A stretch of DNA of 64,000 nt from NCBI GenBank assembly GCA_035048495.1, contig JASUTR010000037.1:1-64000 (forward strand). The letters run 5' to 3'. Shown piece by piece: positions 1 through 13,980 of this stretch. The position numbers were made by a program, and so were the translations under genes. The notes under the pieces were generated by a model. The model ran no database searches. It saw only the letters and a list, made by a program, of their open reading frames with translations, and was not told the DNA's origin. The DNA comes from Euptelea pleiosperma. Taxonomy: Eukaryota > Streptophyta > Magnoliopsida > Ranunculales > Eupteleaceae. Each line of letters begins with the position of its first letter. Position 1 is the stretch's first letter.

Positions 1-355
1 TTCCATTACAATTGTTGCAACACATTTGAAGTGTTGAAACAAGATTCGTGACAGTCAAAACAAGTTAGCTCCATCCGTGCGTCAACGTCTCAAATTGGAC
101 TCAGTTTGTGTGTTACATTCCGAAGCCTATAACTTGTGACTTTTTCGGAACTGGACCTCGTAATTGGACTCAAACTCTTCCATTACTTATTGTTTCAACA
201 CATTTGAAGTGTTGGAACAAGATTCGGGACAGTCGAAACAAGTTTGCTCCATCCGTGCGTGAACGTCTCAAATTAGACTCAGTTTGTGTTTTACATTCCG
301 AAGCCTATAACTTGTGAATTTTTCGCAACCGGACCTCGTAATTGGACTCAAACTC

Positions 356-1420
356 TTCCATTACTATTGTTGCAACACATTTGAAGTGTTGAAACAACAT
401 TCGTGATAGTCAAAACAAGTTAGCTCCATCCGTGCGTCAACGTCTCAAATTGGACTCAGTTTGTGTGTTACATTCCGAAGCCTATAACTTGTGACTTTTT
501 CACAACCGGACCTCGTAATTAGACTCGAATTCTTCCATTACAATTGTTTCAACACAATTGAAGTGTTGGAACAAGATTTATCACTGTCGAAACAAGTTAG
601 CTCCATCCGTGCGTCAACGTCTCAAATTGGACTCAGTGTGTGTGTTACATTCCGAAGCCTATAACTTGTTAAATTTTTCGCAACCGGACCTCGTAATTGG
701 ACTCAAAACTCTTCCATTACTATTGTTGCAACACATTTGAAGTGTTGAAACAAGATTCGTGATAGTCAAAACAAGTTAGCTCCATCCGTGCGTCAACGTC
801 TCAAATTGGACTCAGTTTGTGTGTTACATTCCGAAGCCTATAACTTGTGACTTTTTCACAACCGGACCTCGTAATTAGACTCGAATTCTTCCATTACAAT
901 TGTTTCAACACAATTGAAGTGTTGGAACAAGATTTATCACTGTCGAAACAAGTTAGCTCCATCCGTGCGTCAACGTCTCAAATTGGACTCAGTTTGTGTG
1001 TTACATTCCGAAGCCTATAACTTGTGAATTTTTCGCAACCGGACCTCGTAATTGGACTCAAACTCTTCCATTACTATTGTTGCAACACATTTGAAGTGTT
1101 GAAACAAGATTCATGATAGTCAAAACAAGTTAGCTCCACCCGTACGTCAACGTCTCAAATTGGACTCAGTTTGTGTGTTACATTCCGAAGCCTATAACTT
1201 GTGACTTTTTCACAACCGGACCTCGTAATTAGACTCGAATTCTTCCATTACAATTGTTTCAACACAATGGAAGTGTTGGAACAAGATTTATCACTGTCAA
1301 AACAAGTTAGCTCCATCCGTGCGTCAACGTCTCAAATTGGACTCAGTTTGTATGTTACATTCCGAAGCCTATAACTTGTGACTTTTTCGCAACCGAACCT
1401 CGTAATTAGACTCGAATTCT
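356..1420 (+). repeat. A-B dimeric higher-order unit (about 354 bp)
   Basis: From 356 the monomers read A, B, A, B, A, B with starts at about 356, 533, 712 and 889. A ends with AGACTCGAATTC and B with GGACTCAAACTC. The period is 354 bp plus small indels, such as GTTAAATTTTT and CAAAACTC in the B that starts at 533. The same alternation returns at about 4.4-5.4 kb. Confidence 0.7.
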
Positions 1421-4400
1421 TCCATTACTATTGTTTCAACATATTGGAATTGTTGGAACAAGATTCGGGACAGTCGAAACAAGTTAGCTCCATCCGTGCG
1501 TGAACGTCTCAAATTGGACTCAGTTTGTGTGTTACATTCCGAAGCCTATAACTTGTGGCTTTTTCGCAACCGGACCTCGTAATTGGACTCAAACTCTTCC
1601 ATTACTATCGTTGCAACACATTTGAAGTGTTGAAACAAGATTCGTGACAGTCAAAACAAGTTAGCTCCATCCATGCATCAACGTCTCAAATTGGACTCAG
1701 TTTGTGTGTTACATTCCGAAGCCTATAACTTGTGACTTTTTCACAACCGGACCTCGTAATTAGACTCGAATTCTTCCATTACAATTGTTTCAACACAATT
1801 GAAGTGTTGGAACAAGATTTATCACTGTCGAAATAAGTTAGCTCCATCCGTGCGTCAACGTCTCAAATTGGACTCAGTTTGTGTGTTACATTCCGAAGCC
1901 TATAACTTGTGAATTTTTCACAACCGGACCTCGTAATTAGACTCGAATTCTTCCATTATAATTGTTTCAACACAATTGAAGTGTTGGAACAAGATTTATC
2001 AATGTCGAAATAAGTTAGCTCCATCCGTGCGTCAACGTCTCAAATTGGACTCAGTTTGTGTGTTACATTCCGAAGCCTATAACTTGTGAATTTTTCGCAA
2101 CCGGACCTCGTAATTGGACTCAAACTCTTCCATTACTATTGTTGCAACACATTTGAAGTGTTGAAACAACATTCGTGATAGTCAAAACAAGTTAGCTCCA
2201 TCCGTGCGTCAACGTCTCAAATTGGACTAAGTTTGTGTGTTACATTCCGAAGCCTATAACTTATGACTTTTTCACAACCGGACCTCGTAATTAGACTCGA
2301 ATTCTTCCATTACAATTGTTTCAACACAATTGAAGTGTTGGAACAAGATTTATCACTGTCGAAACAAGTTAGCTCCATCCGTGCGTCAACGTCTCAAATT
2401 GGACTCAGTTTGTGTGTTACATTCCGAAGCCTATAACTTGTTAAATTTTTCGCAACCGGACCTCGTAATTGGACTCAAACTCTTCCATTACTATTGTTGC
2501 AACACATTTGAAGTGTTGAAACAAGATTCGTGATAGTCAAAACAAGTTAGCTCCATCCGTGCGTCAACGTCTCAAATTGGACTCAGTTTGTGTGTTACAT
2601 TCCGAAGCCTATAACTTGTGACTTTTTCACAACCGGACCTCGTAATTAGACTCGAATTCTTCCATTACAATTGTTTCAACACAATTGAAGTGTTGGAACA
2701 AGATTTATCACTGTCGAAACAAGTTAGCTCCATCCGTGCGTCAACGTCTCAAATTGGACTCAGTTTGTGTGTTACATTCCGAAGCCTATAACTTGTGAAT
2801 TTTTCGCAACCGGACCTCGTAATTGGACTCAAACTCTTCCATTACTAATGTTGCAACACATTTGAAGTGTTGAAACAAGATTCGTGATAGTCAAAACAAG
2901 TTAGCTCCATCCGTGCGTCAACGTCTCAAATTGGACTCAGTTTGTGTGTTACATTCCGAAGCCTATAACTTGTGACTTTTTCACAACCGGACCTCGTAAT
3001 TAGACTCGAATTCTTCCATTACAATTGTTTCAACACAATTGAAGTGTTGGAACAAGATTTATCACTGTCGAAACAAGTTAGCTCCATCGTGCGTCAACGT
3101 CTCAAATTGGACTCAGTTTGTATGTTACATTCCGAAGCCTATAACTTGTGACTTTTTCGCAACCGAACCTCGTAATTAGACTCGAATTCTTCCATTACTA
3201 TTGTTTCAACACATTGGAATTGTTGGAACAAGATTCGGGACAGTCGAAACAAGTTAGCTCCATCCGTGCGTGAACGTCTCAATTGGACTCAGTTTGTGTG
3301 TTACATTCCGAAGCCTATAACTTGTGGCTTTTTCGCAACCCGACCTCGTAATTGGACTCAAACTCTTCCATTACTATCGTTGCAACACATTTGAAGTGTT
3401 GAAACAAGATTCGTGACAGTCAAAACAAGTTAGCTCCATCCATGCATCAACGTCTCAAATTGGACTCAGTTTGTGTGTTACATTCCGAAGCCTATAACTT
3501 GTGACTTTTTCACAACCGGACCTCGTAATTAGACTCGAATTCTTCCATTACAATTGTTTCAACACAATTGAAGTGTTGGAACAAGATTTATCACTGTCAA
3601 AACAAGTTAGCTCCATCCGTGCGTCAACGTCTCAAATTGGACTCAGTTTGTATGTTACATTCCGAAGCCTATAACTTGTGACTTTTTCGCAACCGGACCT
3701 CGTAATTAGACTCGAATTCTTCCATTACAATTGTTTCAAAATATTTGAAGTGTTTGAACAAGATTTATGACTGTCGAAACAAGTTAGCTCCATCCGTGCG
3801 TCAACGTCTCAAATTGGACTCAGTTTGTATGTTACATTCCGAAGCCTATAACTTGTGAATTTTTCGCAACCGGACCTCGTAATTGGACTCAAACTCTTCC
3901 ATTACTATTGTTGCAACACATTTGAAGTGTTGAAACAAGATTCGTGATAGTCAAAACAAGTTAGCTCCATCCGTGCGTCAACGTCTCAAATTGGACTGAG
4001 TTTGTGTGTTACATTCCGAAGCCTATAACTTGTGACTTTTTCGCAACCGGACCCCGTAATTGGACTCAAACTCTTCCATTACTATTGTTGCAACACATTT
4101 GAAGTGTTGAAACAAGATTCGTGACAGTCAAAACAAGTTAGCTCCATCCGTGCGTCAACGTCTCAAATTGGACTCAGTTTGTGTGTTACATTCCGAAGCC
4201 TATAACTTGTGACTTTTTCGGAACTGGACCTCGTAATTGGACTCAAACTCTTCCATTATTATTGTTTCAACACATTTGAAGTGTTGGAACAAGATTCGGG
4301 ACAGTCGAAACAAGTTTGCTCCATCCGTGCGTGAACGTCTCAAATTAGACTCAGTTTGTGTTTTACATTCCGAAGCCTATAACTTGTGAATTTTTCGCAA

Positions 4401-7400
4401 CCGGACCTCGTAATTGGACTCAAACTCTTCCATTACTATTGTTGCAACACATTTGAAGTGTTGAAACAACATTCGTGATAGTCAAAACAAGTTAGCTCCA
4501 TCCGTGCGTCAACGTCTCAAATTGGACTCAGTTTGTGTGTTACATTCCGAAGCCTATAACTTGTGACTTTTTCACAACCGGACCTCGTAATTAGACTCGA
4601 ATTCTTCCATTACAATTGTTTCAACACAATTGAAGTGTTGGAACAAGATTTATCACTGTCGAAACAAGTTAGCTCCATCCGTGCGTCAACGTCTCAAATT
4701 GGACTCAGTTTGTGTGTTACATTCCGAAGCCTATAACTTGTTAAATTTTTCGCAACCGGACCTCGTAATTGGACTCAAACTCTTCCATTACTATTGTTGC
4801 AACACATTTGAAGTGTTGAAACAAGATTCGTGATAGTCAAAACAAGTTAGCTCCATCCGTGCGTCAACGTCTCAAATTGGACTCAGTTTGTGTGTTACAT
4901 TCCGAAGCCTATAACTTGTGACTTTTTCACAACCGGACCTCGTAATTAGACTCGAATTCTTCCATTACAATTGTTTCAACACAATTGAAGTGTTGGAACA
5001 AGATTTATCACTGTCGAAACAAGTTAGCTCCATCCGTGCGTCAACGTCTCAAATTGGACTCAGTTTGTGTGTTACATTCCGAAGCCTATAACTTGTGAAT
5101 TTTTCGCAACCGGACCTCGTAATTGGACTCAAACTCTTCCATTACTATTGTTGCAACACATTTGAAGTGTTGAAACAAGATTCATGATAGTCAAAACAAG
5201 TTAGCTCCACCCGTGCGTCAACGTCTCAAATTGGACTCAGTTTGTGTGTTACATTCCGAAGCCTATAACTTGTGACTTTTTCACAACCGGACCTCGTAAT
5301 TAGACTCGAATTCTTCCATTACAATTGTTTCAACACAATGGAAGTGTTGGAACAAGATTTATCACTGTCAAAACAAGTTAGCTCCATCCGTGCGTCAACG
5401 TCTCAAATTGGACTCAGTTTGTATGTTACATTCCGAAGCCTATAACTTGTGACTTTTTCGCAACCGGACCTCGTAATTAGACTCGAATTCTTCCATTACA
5501 ATTGTTTCAAAACATTTGAAGTGTTTGAACAAGATTTATGACTGTCGAAACAAGTTAGCTCCATCCGTGCGTCAATGTCTCAAATTGGACTCAGTTTGTG
5601 TGTTACATTCCGAAGCCTATAACTTGTGACTTTTTCACAACCGGACCTCGTAATTAGACTCGAATTCTTCCATTACAATTGTTTCAACACAATTGAAGTG
5701 TTGGAACAAGATTTATCACTGTCAAAACAAGTTAGCTCCATCCGTGCGTCAACGTCTCAAATTGGACTCAGTTTGTGTGTTACATTCCGAAGCCTATAAC
5801 TTGTTAAATTTTTCGCAACCGGACCTCGTAATTGGACTCAAACTCTTCCATTACTATTGTTGCAACACATTTGAAGTGTTGAAACAAGATTCGTGATAGT
5901 CAAAACAAGTTAGCTCCATCCGTGCGTCAACGTCTCAAATTGGACTCAGTTTGTGTGTTACATTCCGAAGCCTATAACTTGTGACTTTTTCACAACCGGA
6001 CCTCGTAATTAGACTCGAATTCTTCCATTACTATTGTTTCAACATATTGGAATTGTTGGAACAAGATTCGGGACAGTCGAAACAAGTTAGCTCCATCCGT
6101 GCGTGAACGTCTCAAATTGGACTCAGTTTGTGTGTTACATTCGGAAGCCTATAACTTGTGGCTTTTTCGCAACCGGACCTCGTAATTGGACTCAAACTCT
6201 TCCATTACTATCGTTGCAACACATTTGAAGTGTTGAAACAAGATTCGTGACAGTCAAAACAAGTTAGCTCCATCCATGCATCAACGTCTCAAATTGGACT
6301 CAGTTTGTGTGTTACATTCCGAAGCCTATAACTTGTGACTTTTTCACAACCGGACCTCGTAATTAGACTCGAATTCTTCCATTACAATTGTTTCAACACA
6401 ATTGAAGTGTTGGAACAAGATTTATCACTGTCAAAACAAGTTAGCTCCATCCGTGCGTCAACGTCTCAAATTGGACTCAGTTTGTATGTTACATTCCGAA
6501 GCCTATAAATTGTGACTTTTTCGCAACCGAACCTCGTAATTAGACTCGAATTCTTCCATTACTATTGTTTCAACACATTTGAAGTGTTGGAACAAGATTC
6601 GGGACAGTCGAAACAAGTTAGCTCCATCCGTTCATGAACGTCTCAAATTGGACTCAGTTTGTATGTTACATTCCGAAGCCTATAACTTGTGACTTTTTCG
6701 CAACCGGACCTCGTAATTAGACTCGAATTCTTCCATTACAATTGTTTCAAAACATTTGAAGTGTTTGAACAAGATTTATGACTGTCGAAACAAGTTAGCT
6801 CCATCCGTGCGTCAATGTCTCAAATTGGACTCAGTTTGTGTGTTACATTCCGAAGCCTATAACTTGTGACTTTTTCACAACCGGACCTCGTAATTAGACT
6901 CGAATTCTTCCATTACAATTGTTTCAACACAATTGAAGTGTTGGAACAAGATTTATCACTGTCGAAACAAGTTAGCTCCATCCGTGCGTCCACGTCTCAA
7001 ATTGGACTCAGTTTGTATGTTACATTCCGAAGCCTATAACTTGTGACTTTTTCGCAACTGAACCTCGTAATTAGACTCGAATTCTTCCATTACTATTGTT
7101 TCAACACATTTGAAGTGTTGGAACAAGATTCGGGACAGTCGAAACAAGTTAGCTCCATCCGTTCGTGAACGTCTCAAATTGGACTCAGTTTGTGTGTTAC
7201 ATTCCGAAGCCTATAACTTGTGACTTTTTCGCAACCGGACCTCGTAATTAGACTCGAATTCTTCCATTACAATTGTTTCAAAACATTTGAAGTGTTTGAA
7301 CAAGATTTATGACTGTCGAAACAAGTTAGCTCCATCCGTGCGTCAACGTCTCAAATTGGACTCAGTTTGTATGTTACATTCCGAAGCCTATAAATTGTGA

Positions 7401-8399
7401 CTTTTTCGCAACCGAACCTCGTAATTAGACTCGAATTCTTCCATTACTATTGTTTCAACACATTTGAAGTGTTGGAACAAGATTCGGGACAGTCGAAACA
7501 AGTTAGCTCCATCCGTTCATGAACGTCTCAAATTGGACTCAGTTTGTATGTTACATTCCGAAGCCTATAACTTGTGACTTTTTCGCAACCGGACCTCGTA
7601 ATTAGACTCGAATTCTTCCATTACAATTGTTTCAAAACATTTGAAGTGTTTAAACAAGATTTATGACTGTCGAAACAAGTTAGCTCCATCCGTGCGTCAA
7701 CGTCTCAAATTGGACTCAGTTTGTGTGTTACATTCCGAAGCCTATAACTTGTGACTTTTTCACAACCGGACCTCGTAATTAGACTCGAATTCTTCCATTA
7801 CAATTGTTTCAACACAATTGAAGTGTTGGAACAAGATTTATCACTGTCGAAATAAGTTAGCTCCATCCGTGCGTCAACGTCTCAAATTGGACTCAGTTTG
7901 TGTGTTACATTCCGAAGCCTATAACTTGTGAATTTTTCGCAACCGGACCTCGTAATTGGACTCAAACTCTTCCATTACTATTGTTGCAACACATTTGAAG
8001 TGTTGAAACAACATTCGTGATAGTCAAAACAAGTTTGCTCCATCCGTGCGTCAACGTCTCAAATTGGACTCAGTTTGTGTGTTACATTCCGAAGCCTATA
8101 ACTTGTGACTTTTTCACAACCGGACCTCGTAATTAGACTCGAATTCTTCCATTACAATTGTTTCAACACAATTGAAGTGTTGGAACAAGATTTATCACTG
8201 TCAAAACAAGTTAGCTCCATCCGTGCGTCAACGTCTCAAATTGGACTCAGTTTGTATGTTACATTCCGAAGCCTATAACTTGTGACTTTTTCGCAACCGA
8301 ACCTCGTAATTAGACTCGAATTCTTCCATTACTATTGTTTCAACACATTGGAATTGTTGGAACAAGATTCGGGACAGTCGAAACAAGTTAGCTCCATCC

Positions 8400-9107
8400 G
8401 TGCGTGAACGTCTCAAATTGGACTCAGTTTGTGTGTTACATTCCGAAGCCTATAACTTGTGGCTTTTTCGCAACCGGACCTCGTAATTGGACTCAAACTC
8501 TTCCATTACTATCGTTGCAACACATTTGAAGTGTTGAAACAAGATTCGTGACAGTCAAAACAAGTTAGCTCCATCCATGCATCAACGTCTCAAATTGGAC
8601 TCAGTTTGTGTGTTACATTCCGAAGCCTATAACTTGTGACTTTTTCACAACCGGACCTCGTAATTAGACTCGAATTCTTCCATTACAATTGTTTCAACAC
8701 AATTGAAGTATTGGAACAAGATTTATCACTGTCAAAACAAGTTAGCTCCATCCGTGCGTGAACGTCTCAAATTGGACTCAGTTTGTGTGTTACATTCCGA
8801 AGCCTATAACTTGTGGCTTTTTCGCAACCGGACCTCGTAATTGGACTCAAACTCTTCCATTACTATCGTTGCAACACATTTGAAGTGTTGAAACAAGATT
8901 CGTGACAGTCAAAACAAGTTAGCTCCATCCATGCATCAACGTCTCAAATTGGACTCAGTTTGTGTGTTACATTCCGAAGCCTATAACTTGTGACTTTTTC
9001 ACAACCGGACCTCGTAATTAGACTCAAATTCTTCCATTACTATTGTTTCAACACATTTGAAGTGTTGGAACAAGATTCGGGACAGTCGAAACAAGTTAGC
9101 TCCATCC
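8400..9107 (+). repeat. 354-bp (2-monomer) tandem duplication
   Basis: The block running GTGCGTGAACG, CTTGTGGC, ATCGTTGC and ATGCATCAACG occurs twice in direct succession. The ATGCATCAACG marker lies at about 8,577 and again at about 8,931, exactly 354 bp apart. The join is a hybrid monomer near 8,690-8,760 with a B front (TTTATCACTG) and a C/G back (GTGCGTGAACG). This is as expected for unequal crossover in register. Confidence 0.75.
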
Positions 9108-12100
9108 GTTCGTGAACGTCTCAAATTGGACTCAGTTTGTGTGTTACATTCCGAAGCCTATAACTTGTGACTTTTTCGCAACCGGACCTCGTAATTAGAC
9201 TCGAATTCTTCCATTACAATTGTTTCAAAATATTTGCAGTGTTTGAACAAGATTTATGACTGTCGAAACAAGTTAGCTCCATCCGTGCGTCAACGTCTCA
9301 AATTGGACTCAGTTTGTGTGTTACATTCCGAAGCCTATAACTTGTGAATTTTTCGCAACCGGACCTCGTAATTGGACTCAAACTCTTCCATTACTATTGT
9401 TGCAACACATTTGAAGTGTTGAAACAAGATTCGTGACAGTCAAAACAAGTTAGCTCCATCCGTGCGTCAACGTCTCAAATTGGACTCAGTTCGTGTGTTA
9501 CATTCCGAAGCCAATAACTTGTGACTTTTTCGGAACCGGACCTCGTAATTGGACTCCAACTCTTCCATTATTATTATTTCAACACATTTGAAGTATTGGA
9601 ACAAGTTTCGGGATAGGCGAAACAAGTTAGCTCCATCCGTGCGTCAACGTCTCAAATTGGACTCAGTTTGTGTGATACATTCCGAAGCCTATAACTTGTG
9701 AATTTTTCGGAACCGGACCTCGTAATTGGACTCAAACTCTTCCATTACTATTGTTGCAACACATTTGAAGTGTTGAAACAAGATTCGAGATAGTCAAAAC
9801 AAATTAGCTCCATCCGTGCGTCAACGTCTCAAATTGGACTGAGTTTGTGTGTTACATTCCGAAGCCTATAACTTGTGACTTTTTCGCAACCGGACCCCGT
9901 AATTGGACTCAAACTCTTCCATTACTATTGTTGCAACACATTTGAAGTGTTGAAACAAGATTCGTGACAGTCAAAACAAGTTAGCTCCATCCGTGCGTCA
10001 ACGTCTCAAATTGGACTCAGTTTGTGTGTTACATTCCGAAGCCTATAACTTGTGACTTTTTCGGAACCGGACCTCGTAATTGGACTCAAACTCTTCCATT
10101 ATTATTGTTTCAACACATTTGAAGTGTTGGAACAAGATTCGGGACAGTCGAAACAAGTTTGCTCCATCCGTGCGTGAACGTCTCAAATTAGACTCAGTTT
10201 GTGTGTTACATTCCGAAGCCTATAACTTGTGGCTTTTTCGCAACCGGACCTCGTAATTAGACTCGAATTCTTCCATTACAATTGTTTCAACACAATTGAA
10301 GTGTTGGAACAAGATTTATCACTGTCGAAACAAGTTAGCTCCATCCGTGCGTCAACGTCTCAAATTGGACTCAGTTTGTATGTTACATTCCGAAGCCTAT
10401 AACTTGTGACTTTTTCGCAACCGAACCTCGTAATTAGACTCGAATTCTTCCATTACTATTGTTTCAACACATTTGAAGTGTTGGAACAAGATTCGGGACA
10501 GTCGAAACAAGTTAGCTCCATCCGTTCGTGAACGTCTCAAATTGGACTCAGTTTGTGTGTTACATTCCGAAGCCTATAACTTGTGACTTTTTCGCAACCG
10601 GACCTCGTAATTAGACTCGAATTCTTCCATTACAATTGTTTCAAAATATTTGCAGTGTTTGAACAAGATTTATGACTGTCGAAACAAGTTAGCTCCATCC
10701 GTGCGTCAACGTCTCAAATTGGACTCAGTTTGTGTGTTACATTCCGAAGCCTATAACTTGTGAATTTTTCGCAACCGGACCTCGTAATTGGACTCAAACT
10801 CTTCCATTACTATTGTTGCAACACATTTGAAGTGTTGAAACAAGATTCGTGACAGTCAAAACAAGTTAGCTCCATCCGTGCGTCAACGTCTCAAATTGGA
10901 CTCAGTTCGTGTGTTACATTCCGAAGCCAATAACTTGTGACTTTTTCGGAACCGGACCTCGTAATTGGACTCCAACTCTTCCATTATTATTATTTCAACA
11001 CATTTGAAGTATTGGAACAAGTTTCGGGATAGGCGAAACAAGTTAGCTCCATCCGTGCGTCAACGTCTCAAATTGGACTCAGTTTGTGTGATACATTCCG
11101 AAGCCTATAACTTGTGAATTTTTCGGAACCGGACCTCGTAATTGGACTCAAACTCTTCCATTACTATTGTTGCAACACATTTGAAGTGTTGAAACAAGAT
11201 TCGTGACAGTCAAAACAAGTTAGCTCCATCCGTGCGTCAACGTCTCAAATTGGACTCAGTTTTTGTGTTACATTCCGAAGCCTATAACTAGTGACTTTTT
11301 CGGAACCGGACCTCGTAATTGGACTCAAACTCTTCCATTATTATTGTTTCAACACATTTGAAGTGTTGGAACAAGATTCGGGACAGTCGAAACAAGTTTG
11401 CTCCATCCGTGCGTGAACGTCTCAAATTAGACTCAGTTTGTGTGTTACATTCCGAAGCCTATAACTTGTGGCTTTTTCGCAACCGGACCTCGTAATTAGA
11501 CTCGAATTCTTCCATTACAATTGTTTCAACACAATTGAAGTGTTGGAACAAGATTTATCACTGTCGAAACAAGTTAGCTCCATCCGTGCGTCAACGTCTC
11601 AAATTGGACTCAGTTTGTATGTTACATTCCGAAGCCTATAACTTGTGACTTTTTCGCAACCGAACCTCGTAATTAGACTCGAATTCTTCCATTACTATTG
11701 TTTCAACACATTTGAAGTGTTGGAACAAGATTCGGGACAGTCGAAACAAGTTAGCTCCATCCGTTCGTGAACGTCTCAAATTGGACTCAGTTTGTGTGTT
11801 ACATTCCGAAGCCTATAAACTTGTGACTTTTTCGCAATCGGACCTCGTAATTAGACTCGAATTCTTCCATTACAATTGTTTCAAAACATTTGAAGTGTTT
11901 GAACAAGATTTATGACTGTCGAAACAAGTTAGCTCCATCCGTGCGTCAACGTCTCAAATTGGACTCAGTTTGTGTGTTACATTCCGAAGCCTATAACTTG
12001 TGAATTTTTCGCAACCGGACCTCGTAATTGGACTCAAACTCTTCCATTATTATTGTTTCAACACATTTGAAGTATTGGAACAAGATTCGGGATAGGCGAA

Positions 12101-12239
12101 ACAAGTTAGCTCCATCCGTGCGTCAACGTCTCAAATTGGACTCAGTTTGTGTGTTACATTCCGAAGCCTATAACTTGTGACTTTTTCGCAACCGAACCTT
12201 GTAATTAGACTAGAATTCTTCCATTATTATTGTTTCAAC

Positions 12240-13980
12240 ACATTTGAAGTGTTGAAACAAGATTCGTGATAGTCAAAACAAGTTAGCTCCATCCGTGCGT
12301 CAACGTCTCAAATTGGACTCAGTTTGTGTGTTACATTCCGAAGCCTATAACTTGAGGCTTTTTCGCAATCGGACCTCGTAATTGGACTCAAACTCTTCCA
12401 TTATTATTGTTTCAACACATTTGAAGTATTGGAACAAGATTCGGGATAGGCGAAACAAGTTAGCTCCATCCGTGCGTCAACGTCTCAAATTGGACTCAGT
12501 TTGTGTGTTACATTCCGAAGCCTATAACTTGTGACTTTTTCGCAACCGAACCTTGTAATTAGACTAGAATTCTTCCATTACTATTGTTTCAACACATTTG
12601 AAGTGTTGGAACAAGATTCGGGACAGTCGAAACAAGTTTGCTCCATCCGTGCGTGAACGTCTCAAATTGGACTCAGTTTGTGTGTTACATTCCGAAGCCT
12701 ATAACTTGTGGCTTTTTCGCAACCGGACCTCGTAATTAGACTCGAATTCTTCCATTACAATTGTTTCAACACAATTGAAGTGTTGGAACAAGATTTATCA
12801 CTGTCGAAACAAGTTAGCTCCATCCGTACGTCAACGTCTCAAATTGGACTCAGTTTGTGTGTTACATTCCGAAGCCTATAACTTGTGAATTTTTCACAAC
12901 CGGACCTCGTAATTGGACTCAAACTCTTCCATTACTATTGTTGCAACACATTTGAAGTGTTGAAACAAGATTCGTGATAGTCAAAACAAGTTAGCTCCAT
13001 CCGTGCGTCAACGTCTCAAATTGGACTCAGTTTGTGTGTTACATTCCGAAGCCTATAACTTGTGACTTTTTGACAACCGGACCTCGTAATTAGACTCGAA
13101 TTCTTCCATTACAATTGTTTCAACACAATTGAAGTGTTGGAACAAGATTTATCACTGTCGAAACAAGTTAGCTCCATCCGTGCGTCAACGTCTCAAATTG
13201 GACTCAGTTTGTATGTTACATTCCGAAGCCTATAACTTGTGACTTTTTCGCAACCGAACCTCGTAATTAGACTCGAATTCTTCCATTACAACACATTGGA
13301 ATTGTTGGAACAAGATTCGGGACAGTCGAAACAAGTTAGCTCCATCCGTGCGTGAACGTCTCAAATTGGACTCAGTTTGTGTGTTACATTCCGAAGCCTA
13401 TAACTTGTGGCTTTTTCGCAACCGGACCTCGTAATTGGACTCAAACTCTTCCATTACTATCGTTGCAACACATTTGAAGTGTTGAAACAAGATTCGTGAC
13501 AGTCAAAACAAGTTAGCTCCATCCATGCATCAACGTCTCAAATTGGACTCAGTTTGTGTGTTACATTCCGAAGCCTATAACTTGTGACTATTTCACAACC
13601 GGACCTCGTAATTAGACTCGAATTCTTCCATTACAGTTGTTTCAACACAATTGAAGTGTTGGAACAAGATTTATCACTGTCAAAACAAGTTAGCTCCATC
13701 CGTGCGTCAACGTCTCAAATTGGACTCAATTTGTATGTTACATTCCGAAGCCTATAACTTGTGACTTTTTCGCAACCGAACCTCGTAATTAGACTCGAAT
13801 TCTTCCATTACTATTGTTTCAACACATTTGAAGTGTTGGAACAAGATTCGGGACAGTCGAAACAAGTTAGCTCCATCCGTTCGTGAACGTCTCAAATTGG
13901 ACTCAGTTTGTGTGTTACATTCCGAAGCCTATAACTTGTGACTTTTTCGCAACCGGACCTCGTAATTAGACTCGAATTCT
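12240..13980 (+). repeat. Satellite segment paralogous to the LTR-bearing site, without LTR
   Basis: It matches 17,366-17,746 at a constant offset of 5,126 and 21,201-22,565 at offset 8,585. Shared rare markers are GACTAGAATTC, CTTGAG, AGTTTGCTCC and TTTTTGACAACC (13,071 and 21,656). After a 9-bp deletion at about 13,290 in this copy the offset becomes 8,594 (ATGCATC marker). Only about a dozen differences were noticed. The uninterrupted ATTCG is at 12,616-12,620. Confidence 0.85.
12573..12749 (+). repeat. Representative complete 177-bp monomer (C-like, empty LTR site)
   Basis: A clean 177-bp unit between two TTCCATTA starts, useful as the reference phase. Monomer base 18-36 is the dyad CAACAC-n7-GTGTTG. 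Base 44-60 is ATTCGGGACAGTCGAAA, a CENP-B-box-like string. Base 172-177 is GAATTC (EcoRI), which is kept in monomers ending AGACTCGAATTC and lost in those ending GGACTCAAACTC. The ATTCG at 12,616-12,620 equals the target duplicated around the LTR, in a paralogous segment that has no insertion. Confidence 0.93.
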
